From positions 1 to 35,500 of the forward strand of contig CAIZQW010000142.1 of NCBI GenBank assembly GCA_903935195.1: 35,500 nucleotides of DNA, in the 5' to 3' direction. The first letter of the stretch is position 1. Every line of letters begins with the position of its first letter. Origin of the DNA: an uncultured bacterium. Its GTDB lineage: Bacteria; Verrucomicrobiota; Kiritimatiellia; RFP12; UBA1067. Shown here piece by piece: positions 1 through 7,899 of this stretch. A model generated the notes under the pieces. That model was not told the DNA's origin and did not search any database. It saw nothing but the letters and a program-made list of their open reading frames with translations. The position numbers were made by a program, and so were the translations under genes.

Positions 1-407
1 AGGGTTGCCCCCATTGCGAATGATCCTCGACTGCAGCCTCCCGTAGGAGTCTGGGCAGTATCTCAGTCCCAGTGCGGCTGGTCGTCCTCTCAGACCAGCT
101 AACCGTAAGCCTTGGTGGGCCGTTACCCCGCCAACAAGCTGATGGTACGCGGACTCTTCAACTGGGGGCTGGTCCGGCTTGCGCCAGATCCCAGCCTTTA
201 ACATTTGGAGCATGTGCTCCTATGCCACATTCGGTATTAGCTCCGTTTTCACGGGGTTATCCCCACCCAGTGGACAGATTGTCCACGCGTTCCTCGCCCT
301 TCCGCCGCTCCCACCCGTTGTATTGCTACACCGGGTGATCGCTCGACTTGCATGCCTAATCCACGCTGCCAGCGTTCGTTCTGAGCCAGAATCAAACTCT
401 CAGAAAA
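1..407 (-). rRNA. rrs: 16S rRNA gene, 5' portion, truncated by the window edge
   Basis: Read on the minus strand, this stretch contains the near-universal 5' motif AGAGTTTGATTCTGGCTCAG (complement of 381-400) and later ACTCCTACGGGAGGCTGCAG (complement near 31-50), the standard 16S landmarks at about E. coli positions 8-27 and 338-357. By that numbering the mature 5' end is near base 407, and the window holds only about the first 385 nucleotides. The rest of the operon lies beyond base 1. The stretch GGATTAGGCATGCAAGTCGA is typical of Verrucomicrobiota, Kiritimatiellota, Lentisphaerota and Planctomycetota. The probe-site variant at 33-50 also suits that group. All ORF-track entries between 72 and 503 lie in or beside this RNA and are spurious. 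Confidence 0.97.
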
Positions 408-542
408 ATTCCGAGTAGGGATGGACTGCTCCATCCCAAACTTCAAATAAGTTGTTGACCTAGCACAAGCTTCATTTTCCCACATCCCCGCCGGGCCGTT
501 CAAAACTGAACCGGACTCCGTGGGATGCGCCTAAGCTTCGGT

Positions 543-555
543 TGTCAAAAGAACA
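543..555 (-). promoter_or_regulatory. boxA-like antitermination motif in the rRNA leader
   Basis: The minus strand reads TGTTCTTTTGACA here, close to the conserved rRNA leader boxA (TGCTCTTTAACA and the common TGTTCTTTGA variants) that loads the Nus antitermination complex. It lies about 135 bases upstream of the mature 16S 5' end, which is where leader boxA is normally found. A further TTCAGTTTTGAAC stretch at 499-511 may belong to the leader stem. The assignment rests on motif and position only. Confidence 0.6.
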
Positions 556-604
556 AATTTTCTCTTGCGTTTCAGGCTTTCGCCTTGTTTCGCAAAGGAC
601 GTTC

Positions 605-634
605 AAGGTATCAAAACCCGCCCCGTCCTGTCAA
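605..634 (-). promoter_or_regulatory. proximal rRNA operon promoter
   Basis: On the minus strand a perfect TTGACA (complement of 629-634) is followed after 16-18 bases by GATACCTT (within 605-612), a plausible -10. It sits upstream of the boxA-like motif and directs transcription into the 16S gene. The -10 is weaker than that of the distal promoter, and its exact register is uncertain. Confidence 0.5.
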
Positions 635-724
635 CAGCCAAAATGAAACTTTTTAATATTTCTTTCGGACCGCCCTTTTCACACCGCAAAAACCCGAAGG
701 TCTAGTGGCGCAAAAGGACGGTTA

Positions 725-753
725 ATTTATCAAAGCTGACCCTGAAATGTCAA
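725..753 (-). promoter_or_regulatory. distal rRNA operon promoter
   Basis: On the minus strand a perfect TTGACA (complement of 748-753) is followed after 17 bases by ATAAAT (complement of 725-730). AT-rich sequence upstream (about 760-800, with T and A runs) could act as an UP element. With the proximal promoter it makes a tandem pair, the usual arrangement for rRNA operons. The 408-876 gap therefore holds the rRNA leader, these two promoters and the symporter promoter. No gene is seen in it. Confidence 0.55.
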
Positions 754-800
754 CGGGTATTTTGAAAAAAGTTTGATTTTTTTTAAAATGCTTTTCGAAG

Positions 801-830
801 TTGACTCTCAACTCCCCTTACTCACATAAT
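801..830 (+). promoter_or_regulatory. probable sigma70-type promoter of the symporter gene
   Basis: TTGACT (801-806) and CATAAT (825-830) are separated by 18 bases, giving a start about 40 bases before the ATG at 877. The overlapping TAATAT at 827-832 is a better hexamer but at a 20-base spacing. It faces away from the rRNA promoters, so this is a divergent control region. The Shine-Dalgarno before the ATG is weak. Confidence 0.45.
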
Positions 831-876
831 ATCACCTGATATTTCTCAGAATTAAACAACAACGGAACTCTTTACT

Positions 877-2616
877 ATGACGATATTAACAGGATTGGAC
901 TGGCTCGTAATTGGGATCTATTTTTTAATGTTGGGCGCGGTGGTCTGGTGGTCCTCACGCAAGCAGGACAGCTCTGCGGACTACTTTCTGGCGGGACGTA
1001 ACATCGGCTGGTTTGCGATCGGCGGATCGCTCTTTGCCTCTAATATCGGCTCGGAACATATAGTGGGGCTAGCTGGTTCCGGCGCCTCAACCGGTATGGC
1101 CATGGCGCACTGGGAGATGCATGCGTGGTGCATGCTGCTGCTGGGCTGGGTCTTTGTCCCCTTCTATTATCGTTCGAATGTTTTTACCATGCCGGAGTTT
1201 CTTGAAAAACGTTTTGATGCGCGGGCTCGCTGGATCCTCTCGGTCGTCTCCCTCGTGGCGTATGTCTTCACCAAGGTCTCGGTCACAGTCTATGCCGGCG
1301 CACTGGTCTTTCAAACGCTGCTGCCCGAAATGAAATTGACGCTCTTTGGACAGGTCTGGGGTCCCTTCTGGATCGGCGCCTTTGCAACCGTTGTCCTCAC
1401 GGGTATTTATACTATTTTTGGTGGCCTGCGCGCAGTTCTCTACACGGACACCGCACAGGCACTAATCCTGCTCGCGGGCTCCTTCTTCATCACCTATTAC
1501 GGACTTGAGAGGCTGGGCGGCTGGGGCGAACTTCAGGCGGTCTGCAAGGAACGGGCTTCCGATCTCGCACTCTGGCGTCCCATGGTGCAGGCTGGGTCAA
1601 CATTGCCCTGGTGGAAAAATGGCGATTTCCCCTGGCTGGGTATTATGATTGCATCGCCCATTATCGGCATTTGGTATTGGTGCACCGATCAATATATTGT
1701 TCAGCGCACCCTGGCAGCTCGCAATCTCACGCAAGCCAGACGTGGCGCGCTCTTTGGCGCCTTCCTCAAACTCTGGCCTGTCTTGATTTTCTTGATTCCG
1801 GGTATGATAGGATTGGCGCTTCATCAGAAGGGGCTCCTAGTAATTCCTCCAAAAGTAGTGAATGGTGTAACCGCAACTGGGACAATTGATGGGGATCAGG
1901 TCTTTGCCACGCTCGTGATGAATTTGTTGCCGACCGGGCTGCGCGGACTCGTGGTCGCCGGACTCTTGGCCGCATTGATGAGCTCGCTCTCCTCGCTCTT
2001 CAATTCTTGCGCATCTCTCTTTACGATAGATATTTATGAAAAATTGCGTCCCAATCAATCCGAAAAACACCTCGTCACAGTAGGACGCGTCGTCACCGCC
2101 CTCATTGTGCTCCTAGGTATGGCGTGGATTCCCGTCATGTACAAAGTGGCTGGCGGCGGACTCTATCAATACCTGCAGAGCGTGCAAGGCTATCTGGCAC
2201 CGCCGATCACAGCCGTATTTTTATTGGGTCTCTTCTGGAAACGGGTCAATGCTCAGGGAGCCCTCTGGGGACTGGTCACCGGCTTTGTATTAGGCATGAT
2301 CAAGCTGACGATCCAGGCCAATTACGGTACCCTTGATGCAACTAAAGCTGCTGGACCGGCATGGCTCGCGGCGATCGGTGATTTTAATTTTCTCTATGCC
2401 TCAGGAGTTCTTTTTGTGATCAGTATCGCAGTCGTCATCGGCGTCTCGCTCCTCGGCAAGGCACAGGATGAAGCCTCGATTGCCGGCTTGACCTATAGTT
2501 CGATTGACAAAAAGGCGGTACGCGCCAGCATTCATCCCCTTGATATCGCTGCCACGGCCATCATCCTGGCCGCATTGCTTGGCATGTATCTCTACTTCTC
2601 CTTCTGGCTGAGGTAG
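877..2616 (+). CDS. sodium:solute symporter (SSS/SLC5 family), vSGLT-like
   Basis: This 579-residue inner-membrane protein resembles sodium/sugar cotransporters of the SSS family. An initial hydrophobic helix is followed by DYFLAGRNIGWFAIGGSLFA and NIGSEHIVGLAGSGA, the family signature of TM1-TM2 seen in vSGLT-type carriers. About 13-14 hydrophobic segments continue to the C-terminal YLYFSFWLR. Length and pattern fit a complete protein. The substrate is probably a monosaccharide, galactose or glucose by similarity to vSGLT, but related members carry sialic acid or inositol, so this is not fixed. Its neighbours on the other strand (ThuA protein, Gfo/Idh/MocA oxidoreductase, TIM-barrel isomerase) are classic sugar-use genes, which supports a sugar substrate. 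It ends 11 bases from the convergent ThuA gene, with no clear terminator between. Confidence 0.85.
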   Translation: MTILTGLDWLVIGIYFLMLGAVVWWSSRKQDSSADYFLAGRNIGWFAIGGSLFASNIGSEHIVGLAGSGASTGMAMAHWEMHAWCMLLLGWVFVPFYYRSNVFTMPEFLEKRFDARARWILSVVSLVAYVFTKVSVTVYAGALVFQTLLPEMKLTLFGQVWGPFWIGAFATVVLTGIYTIFGGLRAVLYTDTAQALILLAGSFFITYYGLERLGGWGELQAVCKERASDLALWRPMVQAGSTLPWWKNGDFPWLGIMIASPIIGIWYWCTDQYIVQRTLAARNLTQARRGALFGAFLKLWPVLIFLIPGMIGLALHQKGLLVIPPKVVNGVTATGTIDGDQVFATLVMNLLPTGLRGLVVAGLLAALMSSLSSLFNSCASLFTIDIYEKLRPNQSEKHLVTVGRVVTALIVLLGMAWIPVMYKVAGGGLYQYLQSVQGYLAPPITAVFLLGLFWKRVNAQGALWGLVTGFVLGMIKLTIQANYGTLDATKAAGPAWLAAIGDFNFLYASGVLFVISIAVVIGVSLLGKAQDEASIAGLTYSSIDKKAVRASIHPLDIAATAIILAALLGMYLYFSFWLR

Positions 2617-2627
2617 AGAGAAAACCC

Positions 2628-4367
2628 CTACTCTTTTACATTCCCAGTTCCCGCCCACTCGGTGCCGCGCAGGATGAGTGAGGTGCAGCCTTCGTTTTCA
2701 ATAGCCTTGGCGTTGTGGCCCAGCACGAGGTTGAAGCAGCGCCCCTTTTCCAACTCCATGGTCATGGCCATGACTTCAGGCTCGCCTGTACCGCCGCCGC
2801 CCTTTTCACTCTTCTCCTTGGGGATGGTGGTGGTAGCCAGCATCTTGCGAGCGGGATTCCGATTGGAGAGCTTCTGCCAGGGTTCGTCGAAGGTCACAAA
2901 ATCCTTCATGCCTTTGGTAATCGGATGATCAACATTCTCGATCTTCACCGTATACTCCTGCTGCTTGGGATGATAGGTCCCCTTCTCCCAGGTGCCACCG
3001 ATGAGGCTCATGAATTCCGGCCAATTGTAGAAGATACTTCCGCCGGCATGGAAAATAAAGACGCCGCCGCCCTTCTTAACCCACGGGATGAAGGCATCCT
3101 TCATGGGCTGACTCCACTCCCGTTTATCTTTGCCGAAGGTGTTCCAGTTGAAGAAGACCACATCGCAGGAGGCCAAGGCGTCAGGGGTCATCTCCCAAGG
3201 TGTCTCCGTAACCGTCACTGCAAATTTCGGATTTTTTGCCAACACCTTTTTGAGGCTCTCGGTCGTCTCCTGCCAGTTATGGTTGTTTGCTCCCGACAGG
3301 AGCAACACACGGATCTTTCCAGTGGTAGGTACAGCTGCCATCGGTGCATTCGGTAGCTTTTTAGACTCAGCACCTCCAACACTCTTGAGCGCAGCTTCGA
3401 TCAATTGCTTCTCTTCGTCGCGTTCAGCAACGGTGGCCAGCGTTTTAAGCACCTCCGCCTTCTTGGTCGCATCAGCCATGTCCTTCTTCTCCAGCAGGGT
3501 TATGACACTGCGTATCGCTAAAATCTTGACCGAACCATCCGCATCTCCCTTCGCGACAGTGACCAGCGCATCGAGCGCGATGGGCTGACTCCACTTTGAA
3601 AGCGTCCGCACAATCGCCTTGCGATAGTCCACTGTTCCTTGCTTTGCCTCGTCCGCCAGCACCTGGCAGATGCTTGGGCTCTGTAAAGATCCGAGGAGTT
3701 CAAGAGCACCCAGGCGTGCCTCAGGAGACAACTTCAAAAACTGCGCAAGAACACCCTTCTCTACCTGCTCCTTGCCTGGCAATTGCTGTGCAACGGAGGA
3801 GAGCGCGGAGACAAACGGTTCACATTGCCCAGCAGGGAGGCTGGTGAAAACAAAGGTCATCGCCTTTGCAAAATCTTCGCCTTGCAGACAGAGACGGAAG
3901 GCTCCGGCTGCCGCCTGATTGACGCCCTTCTCGGCATAGAGCGAAGGATCACAAAGCTTTGCGATCAGCCCCTTCTCATGGCGGGAAGCCAGCAGCTCAA
4001 TCGCTTTACAACGCGAACTGGGCTTCGCCATCTGTTCATAGAGAAACGCATCCAGTCCCTTGGCAGGACTCGAGGCGACCATCAATGGAGCTAAACGGCC
4101 CTCCTCCCCGTCCTTCGAACAGGCGGCGAAGAGAAGCGGGAAGGCCGCAGGATCGCAGGTCTTCACCGTGGCGCGTAATGCCACCAGACGGACAAGCTCC
4201 GATTCGTCGGAGAGTGCTGCCAGCAGGAGCGGTTTAACTGAAGGATCCTCAGCCTGCGCAGTCAGGGCTGTGATCTTACGGGCTCTCTCAATCACCTGTG
4301 CGTCATCACTGGCAAAAAGAGGCGCGCAGGTGAGGAGTGCGGAGAGGATGGGTAGTAATATTTTCAT
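2628..4367 (-). CDS. secreted HEAT-repeat protein with C-terminal ThuA-like domain
   Basis: This 579-residue protein begins with a signal peptide (MKILLPILSALLTCAPLFAS, cut near residue 20). Residues about 25-340 form alpha-helical HEAT-type repeats, visible in the recurring LLLAALSDESELVRLVALRA pattern. From about residue 350 to the end lies a ThuA-like, class I glutamine amidotransferase-fold domain (IRVLLLSGANNHNWQETTES, then GGGVFIFHAGG and DHPITKGMKDF). ThuA domains occur around trehalose and other sugar metabolism, often in secreted proteins of PVC bacteria; their reaction is poorly defined. A good Shine-Dalgarno (AGGAAA, 8 bases before ATG) supports the start. It is the last gene of a minus-strand set with the Gfo/Idh/MocA oxidoreductase and the isomerase, suggesting one sugar-processing route. 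The substrate cannot be read from the sequence. Confidence 0.8.
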   Translation of the reverse strand: MKILLPILSALLTCAPLFASDDAQVIERARKITALTAQAEDPSVKPLLLAALSDESELVRLVALRATVKTCDPAAFPLLFAACSKDGEEGRLAPLMVASSPAKGLDAFLYEQMAKPSSRCKAIELLASRHEKGLIAKLCDPSLYAEKGVNQAAAGAFRLCLQGEDFAKAMTFVFTSLPAGQCEPFVSALSSVAQQLPGKEQVEKGVLAQFLKLSPEARLGALELLGSLQSPSICQVLADEAKQGTVDYRKAIVRTLSKWSQPIALDALVTVAKGDADGSVKILAIRSVITLLEKKDMADATKKAEVLKTLATVAERDEEKQLIEAALKSVGGAESKKLPNAPMAAVPTTGKIRVLLLSGANNHNWQETTESLKKVLAKNPKFAVTVTETPWEMTPDALASCDVVFFNWNTFGKDKREWSQPMKDAFIPWVKKGGGVFIFHAGGSIFYNWPEFMSLIGGTWEKGTYHPKQQEYTVKIENVDHPITKGMKDFVTFDEPWQKLSNRNPARKMLATTTIPKEKSEKGGGGTGEPEVMAMTMELEKGRCFNLVLGHNAKAIENEGCTSLILRGTEWAGTGNVKE

Positions 4368-4388
4368 GTGTTGGATTTCCTATCGTGC

Positions 4389-4452
4389 GGGCGACCTGCC
4401 GGTCGCCCTTACTGAGTTTGGTTGGTCTTTAGGTCGTCATGGGGTCGCCCCT
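4389..4452. repeat. REP-like palindromic element between the ThuA and oxidoreductase genes
   Basis: A perfect 8-bp hairpin GGGCGACC-TGCC-GGTCGCCC (4389-4408) is followed 30 bases later by a second copy of the core (GGGGTCGCCCCTAC, 4439-4452). On the minus strand this copy begins GTAGGGGCGACC, and GTAG heads are characteristic of REP sequences mobilised by RAYT transposases. The stop codon TAG of the oxidoreductase lies inside that GTAGGGG. No RAYT gene is present in the window, so mobility is inferred from form only. The hairpin could also act in RNA stability or attenuation between the two genes. Confidence 0.6.
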
Positions 4453-5728
4453 ACGCGATATACGCTGGACGTTGAACTTTACGGCGCATCATCTTCTGGG
4501 CCTCTTCATCTCCGATAATGGTTTGGTTCGCGATATCCCACTTGATCTTTCGTCCCGTATGACAGGCGATGTTGGTGAGATGGCTGATGTTGTCCGAGTG
4601 GTAGGCGCCTTCGATGCCACTGCACGGCGTCTCGCGGGTCTTGATACACTGCGCGAAATCGGCAGTATGATGGAAGCCCGTGGTGTTCGCACGGCATGGA
4701 TTGGTTGATTGCGGGATCGGCGAACGGAGCAGGTTAATGGGATTGGCGGTCAATTTGCCACGCGAAATGCTGATGCTCCCGTTCTCACCGACAAACGTCG
4801 TGCAGTCGTCGCCCGACTTAAAGGTGAACGCGATGCCGTTTGCAAAACGCCCCTTGGCATTCCATGTTCCGAAGGTGTCAAAGAGGCAATCGGTCTTACG
4901 TTCTCCGGTCCCTTCAATCTCGACCGGGACACTGTCGGGCAGATCATACAAGGCCCAGCACATCACATCCAACGGGTGTGCACCCCAGCCACCCAGGAAG
5001 CCAATGGCGCACTCCGAGGAATACCATGCACCCCCGTTCGTGCAACGATCTTTAGTATATGGACGGTCCCTTGTCGGCCCCAACCAGAGATCATACGCAA
5101 GTCCCTCCGGAACAGGAAGTGGCTCAAGACTGCCCCCTCCAATAGCACCGCGAGGAGCGACAACATCTACGCGGCTAATCTTACCGAGGATGCCTGAACG
5201 TACCAGCTCACATCCGATACGGATATGCGAGGAGGAACGCTGCTGCGTGCCATACTGGAAGACGCGTTTATGTTTATAGACCGTCTCCCGCACATGTTTA
5301 TTGTCGTCAATCGAGAGCGTCAGGGGCTTTTCGATGTAGACATCCTTGCCAGCCTGCATCGAGAGCACAGCGACACCATGATGCCAATGGTCAGGCGTTG
5401 CGCAGACCACACCATCCACATCGGAACGCGTGATCATCTCGCGGAAATCTGTGTAGGCGGTGCAAACATTCCCGCCGTACTTCTGATTCACCAGCGCCGC
5501 CTTCGCCTCACGACGGCTCTTAAAGCAGTCCGCAACCCCCACGATGCGGATCCAGTCCGGTTGCAAAATCGCACCCAAGAGTCCGCCGCCCTGTCCGCCG
5601 ACGCCCACGCTGACCAGATTCACCCGGTTCGAAGGTGCTGTCGCACCATACAGAATGTTAGACGGCACCACCAGCGGTGCTGTACCTGCTGCCAATGCAG
5701 CTTTCAAAAACCCTCTACGTGTGTTCAT
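4451..5728 (-). CDS. Tat-exported Gfo/Idh/MocA family NAD(P)-dependent oxidoreductase
   Basis: A 425-residue protein that starts with a twin-arginine signal (NTRRGFLKAALAAGTAPLVV), so it is exported folded, probably with its cofactor bound. After the signal comes a Rossmann domain (VNLVSVGVGGQGGGLLGAIL, then VVCATPDHWHHGVAVLSMQAGKD). The family's EKP motif follows near residue 133 (YIEKPLTLS), and then the C-terminal alpha/beta substrate domain (AIGFLGGWGAHPLDVMCWAL). Enzymes of this family oxidise or reduce sugars and inositols. Some exported members work as glycosidases using bound NAD. A Shine-Dalgarno AAAGGA 8 bases upstream supports the start. It lies between the isomerase and ThuA genes on the same strand. 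Its stop codon falls inside a REP-like repeat, so the extreme C-terminus may have been altered by that element. Confidence 0.85.
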   Translation of the reverse strand: MNTRRGFLKAALAAGTAPLVVPSNILYGATAPSNRVNLVSVGVGGQGGGLLGAILQPDWIRIVGVADCFKSRREAKAALVNQKYGGNVCTAYTDFREMITRSDVDGVVCATPDHWHHGVAVLSMQAGKDVYIEKPLTLSIDDNKHVRETVYKHKRVFQYGTQQRSSSHIRIGCELVRSGILGKISRVDVVAPRGAIGGGSLEPLPVPEGLAYDLWLGPTRDRPYTKDRCTNGGAWYSSECAIGFLGGWGAHPLDVMCWALYDLPDSVPVEIEGTGERKTDCLFDTFGTWNAKGRFANGIAFTFKSGDDCTTFVGENGSISISRGKLTANPINLLRSPIPQSTNPCRANTTGFHHTADFAQCIKTRETPCSGIEGAYHSDNISHLTNIACHTGRKIKWDIANQTIIGDEEAQKMMRRKVQRPAYIA

Positions 5729-5749
5729 GTGTATTGTCCTTTATCTTAC

Positions 5750-5904
5750 TGGAATATTGGAATATGGGAATGTTGGAATATTGGGCGAAAGAAATATGGC
5801 GCTGTGTGGGGCACGCGCCTGCGTGCCTAGGACGAGCAGACGCTCGTCCCTCCCGGAAGGCATGTTCTTACATTATTCCAGTATTCCGACATTCCATTAT
5901 TCCA
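5750..5904. repeat. intergenic inverted-arm element: four 8-mers (TGGAATAN) each side of two GC-rich hairpins
   Basis: The left arm 5750-5781 is four contiguous octamers TGGAATAT, TGGAATAT, GGGAATGT, TGGAATAT. The right arm 5873-5904 is the complement of four similar octamers (TTATTCCA, GTATTCCG, ACATTCCA, TTATTCCA). Between them sit two perfect hairpins, GGCACGC-GCCT-GCGTGCC (5810-5827) and GGACGAGC-AGAC-GCTCGTCC (5830-5849). The element fills almost the whole 185-bp gap between the isomerase and the oxidoreductase genes. A second element with the same arm design lies at 16273-16432. It does not look like a terminator, as no U-run follows, and it encodes no protein. A non-autonomous mobile or repeat-derived element is the best reading. 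Confidence 0.75.
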
Positions 5905-5913
5905 TCCCCCCCC

Positions 5914-6750
5914 CTACCATTTCATCAATCGTTTCGCGGAAAGCTTCACAGCCTCTGCGCCTGCAATCTCAAGCGTCGTCGCGACGTTGATCTTGGCTTT
6001 CTGGAGCGCCTTGGCAATGGCCTCCACACCGACAACCCCGTCGCCGAGTGCGATGAGAGCCATGCCGCAACCAAAAATCTTGCCGCGTTTAGCGACCATC
6101 CCTTCGGGCATATCCTTCCAATGGACATGTCCAATGCGCGTCCCAAAGGCCTTCACATAGGCCATTGGATCACCGCCACCGAGCCAGCAGTTGCCAGTGT
6201 CCAAACAGACGCCGACGGTCTTTTCATGGCCCAACGCATTCAACAGATCGCCCATCATGGTAAGATTGTCAGAGACAGGCCCATGGGTCTCAATCAACAG
6301 TTTGATGCCTAACTCTTCAGCCCACTGGATCGGCACTTGCAGTTTTTCACGCACCAACAAAAGCTGTTCAGCGGGTTTAAGTGATTTACCAAACGCTGTA
6401 TGGGGCTCACCCTCTGTTGTAATAACTTCTTTAATACCTAAATCCTTGGCGAGGCGAATCGCCTTGATAATTTGCGCGGTGCCATACGTGGCTGGCGAGG
6501 TGGGGTCCAAGAGATTCGCATGACAGCAAAAGGCGCTCAGCGTGATCCCCGCCTCTTTCGCCATCGCACGGATCGTGGCTGGATGGGCATCCAGACTGAC
6601 GGTCGGCGCGAAACCGAACTCCTCACCTAACGCGGCGCCATCGTGGTTATCCGTCACATCCGCATACTTAAATCCCATCTCCCGAATCGCTTTCAATTGA
6701 CGCGACATGGGAGCAAAGGGCTCAACACAGGCAAAACATCCAATCTTCAT
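5914..6750 (-). CDS. sugar phosphate isomerase/epimerase family protein (TIM barrel, AP endonuclease 2 fold)
   Basis: This 278-residue cytoplasmic TIM-barrel protein belongs to the xylose isomerase-like family. Visible landmarks are KIGCFACVEPFAPMSRQLKA at the start, LLIETHGPVSDN with the metal-ligand glutamate, VCLDTGNCWLGGGDP, GHVHWKDMPEG and a final TLEIAG, which together supply the usual Glu/Asp/His metal site. Members interconvert ketoses or inosose derivatives. The start was moved from the ORF-track position (6774) to the internal ATG at 6750 because AGGAAA sits about 8 bases upstream of it. It is the first gene of the minus-strand set with the oxidoreductase and ThuA protein, and it diverges from an AraC-type regulator, its likely controller. 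The exact substrate is unknown. Confidence 0.8.
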   Translation of the reverse strand: MKIGCFACVEPFAPMSRQLKAIREMGFKYADVTDNHDGAALGEEFGFAPTVSLDAHPATIRAMAKEAGITLSAFCCHANLLDPTSPATYGTAQIIKAIRLAKDLGIKEVITTEGEPHTAFGKSLKPAEQLLLVREKLQVPIQWAEELGIKLLIETHGPVSDNLTMMGDLLNALGHEKTVGVCLDTGNCWLGGGDPMAYVKAFGTRIGHVHWKDMPEGMVAKRGKIFGCGMALIALGDGVVGVEAIAKALQKAKINVATTLEIAGAEAVKLSAKRLMKW

Positions 6751-6815
6751 AAACAAATTTCCTTTCTTCAGCATCCTTACAGTAGCAAAAGATGCACCTG
6801 ACGACTATAACAAGA

Positions 6816-6830
6816 TTCTTCACTGAAGAA
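6816..6830. promoter_or_regulatory. 15-bp perfect palindrome between divergent isomerase and AraC genes, candidate operator
   Basis: TTCTTCA-C-TGAAGAA is a perfect 7-bp inverted repeat around one base, placed between the divergent starts at 6750 and 6892. Its position suits a regulator binding site controlling both directions. AraC-family proteins more often use direct repeats, so another factor, or chance, is possible. Confidence 0.35.
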
Positions 6831-6855
6831 ATTTAACATTTTTACTTGAAATCGC

Positions 6856-6884
6856 TTGCCCTGCATTCTGAATCGTTAGATAAT
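6856..6884 (+). promoter_or_regulatory. probable promoter of the AraC-type regulator gene
   Basis: TTGCCC (6856-6861) and GATAAT (6879-6884) are spaced by 17 bases. Transcription would begin within a few bases of the ATG at 6892. No Shine-Dalgarno is seen before that ATG, so a leaderless or nearly leaderless message is possible. Confidence 0.5.
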
Positions 6885-6891
6885 ATCAACC

Positions 6892-7887
6892 ATGAAAAAA
6901 GGGAGCTTAACCAAGGCCGTGCCACTCCACGCTGATTCCTGCGAAACCGTGAAGGAAGCACTGCAGGCGGGAGAGATGGAGCTTTTCGGGATTGCCCGAA
7001 ACAACTATCCCGGCACCCCCTTCAAGGCGAGCGAAGTCCCCGGTGTGAGTTGCTTCGGTTACTGGAAGACAACTGGCAAACAGAGCTATGGACTGCCCAC
7101 CCATCAAAATGAGGGGATTGAACTGACCGTCTCGCTACAAGGAGAGTCCCCGGTGACGGTAGACGGTGTAAGCCATAGCCTCGGACAGGGACAGATCATG
7201 GTTACACGTCCCTGGCAGAAGCACTCCATCGGAAACCCCTGCTTTACCCAAGGCCGCATCGGCTGGCTCATCCTTGATGTTGGCGTGCGCCATCCGCATC
7301 AGGAGTGGATCTGGCCTGACTGGGTGCTTCTAAGTAAGAGCGAACTGAAGAGTCTGACACGCGCACTCCGACAGAATGAAGATGCCATTCGCCCTGTTTC
7401 GCCAACCTACTTAGAGCTTTTCAACCGCCTCTTGCTGATCGCCAAATCTCCTGGGCAACCACACCGCGCTACGCGGATCGCACTCCTCGTGAACAGTATG
7501 CTGCTTGAACTCTTTGTGACTTTCGACTCCACACCGACAACCTATAAAGAATCCCTGACCGACTCCCTGCGCAGTATCAGACTCTTTTTAGAACAGCTCC
7601 CGAAACGGCTCCACGAACCTTGGACTCTCCAGACGATGGCTGAGGCATGTGGTATCGGACTCACACGCTTCTCAACCCAGTTCAGTGCCCTTACCGGCGA
7701 AACCCCTGCCAAGTATCTGATGAACCTGCGCATGGAGACCGCTGCAAAGCTTCTCCAAAATAGAGAACTCCCATTGCAAGACATCATCAAGCAGGTCGGC
7801 TTCACGACAACCAGCTATTTCATCCAGGTTTTTTCCCGCCACCATGGCCAGACCCCTGCGGTCTACCGGAGAAGCCATTTAAGTTGA
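6892..7887 (+). CDS. AraC family transcriptional regulator with N-terminal sensor domain
   Basis: A 331-residue regulator. The N-terminal half is a cupin-like sensor (GIELTVSLQGESPVTVDGVS, HSLGQGQIMVTRPWQKHSIG), the sugar-sensing fold of AraC-type proteins. The last 100 residues carry two helix-turn-helix units (WTLQTMAEACGIGLTRFSTQ and LPLQDIIKQVGFTTTSYFIQ, then FSRHHGQTPAVYRRS), matching the AraC/XylS DNA-binding domain. It is transcribed divergently from the isomerase/oxidoreductase/ThuA set, with 141 bases between the starts, so control of that set in response to a sugar is the natural inference. An alternative downstream start at MELFGI (6976) has a GGGAGAG nearby, but it lies too close to the ATG to be convincing. 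Confidence 0.88.
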   Translation: MKKGSLTKAVPLHADSCETVKEALQAGEMELFGIARNNYPGTPFKASEVPGVSCFGYWKTTGKQSYGLPTHQNEGIELTVSLQGESPVTVDGVSHSLGQGQIMVTRPWQKHSIGNPCFTQGRIGWLILDVGVRHPHQEWIWPDWVLLSKSELKSLTRALRQNEDAIRPVSPTYLELFNRLLLIAKSPGQPHRATRIALLVNSMLLELFVTFDSTPTTYKESLTDSLRSIRLFLEQLPKRLHEPWTLQTMAEACGIGLTRFSTQFSALTGETPAKYLMNLRMETAAKLLQNRELPLQDIIKQVGFTTTSYFIQVFSRHHGQTPAVYRRSHLS

Positions 7888-7899
7888 ATTTGGATAGAC

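Noticed and set aside
72-503. ORF-track entries at the left end (88, 79 and 84 residues)
   Set aside because: They lie within or beside the 16S rRNA gene and are chance open frames.
2715-3356. 213-residue plus-strand ORF opposite the ThuA gene, and other long antisense ORFs such as 18441-18986, 29626-30291 and 5225-5830
   Set aside because: They mirror real coding regions, lack domains and ribosome sites, and are typical shadows of biased codon use.
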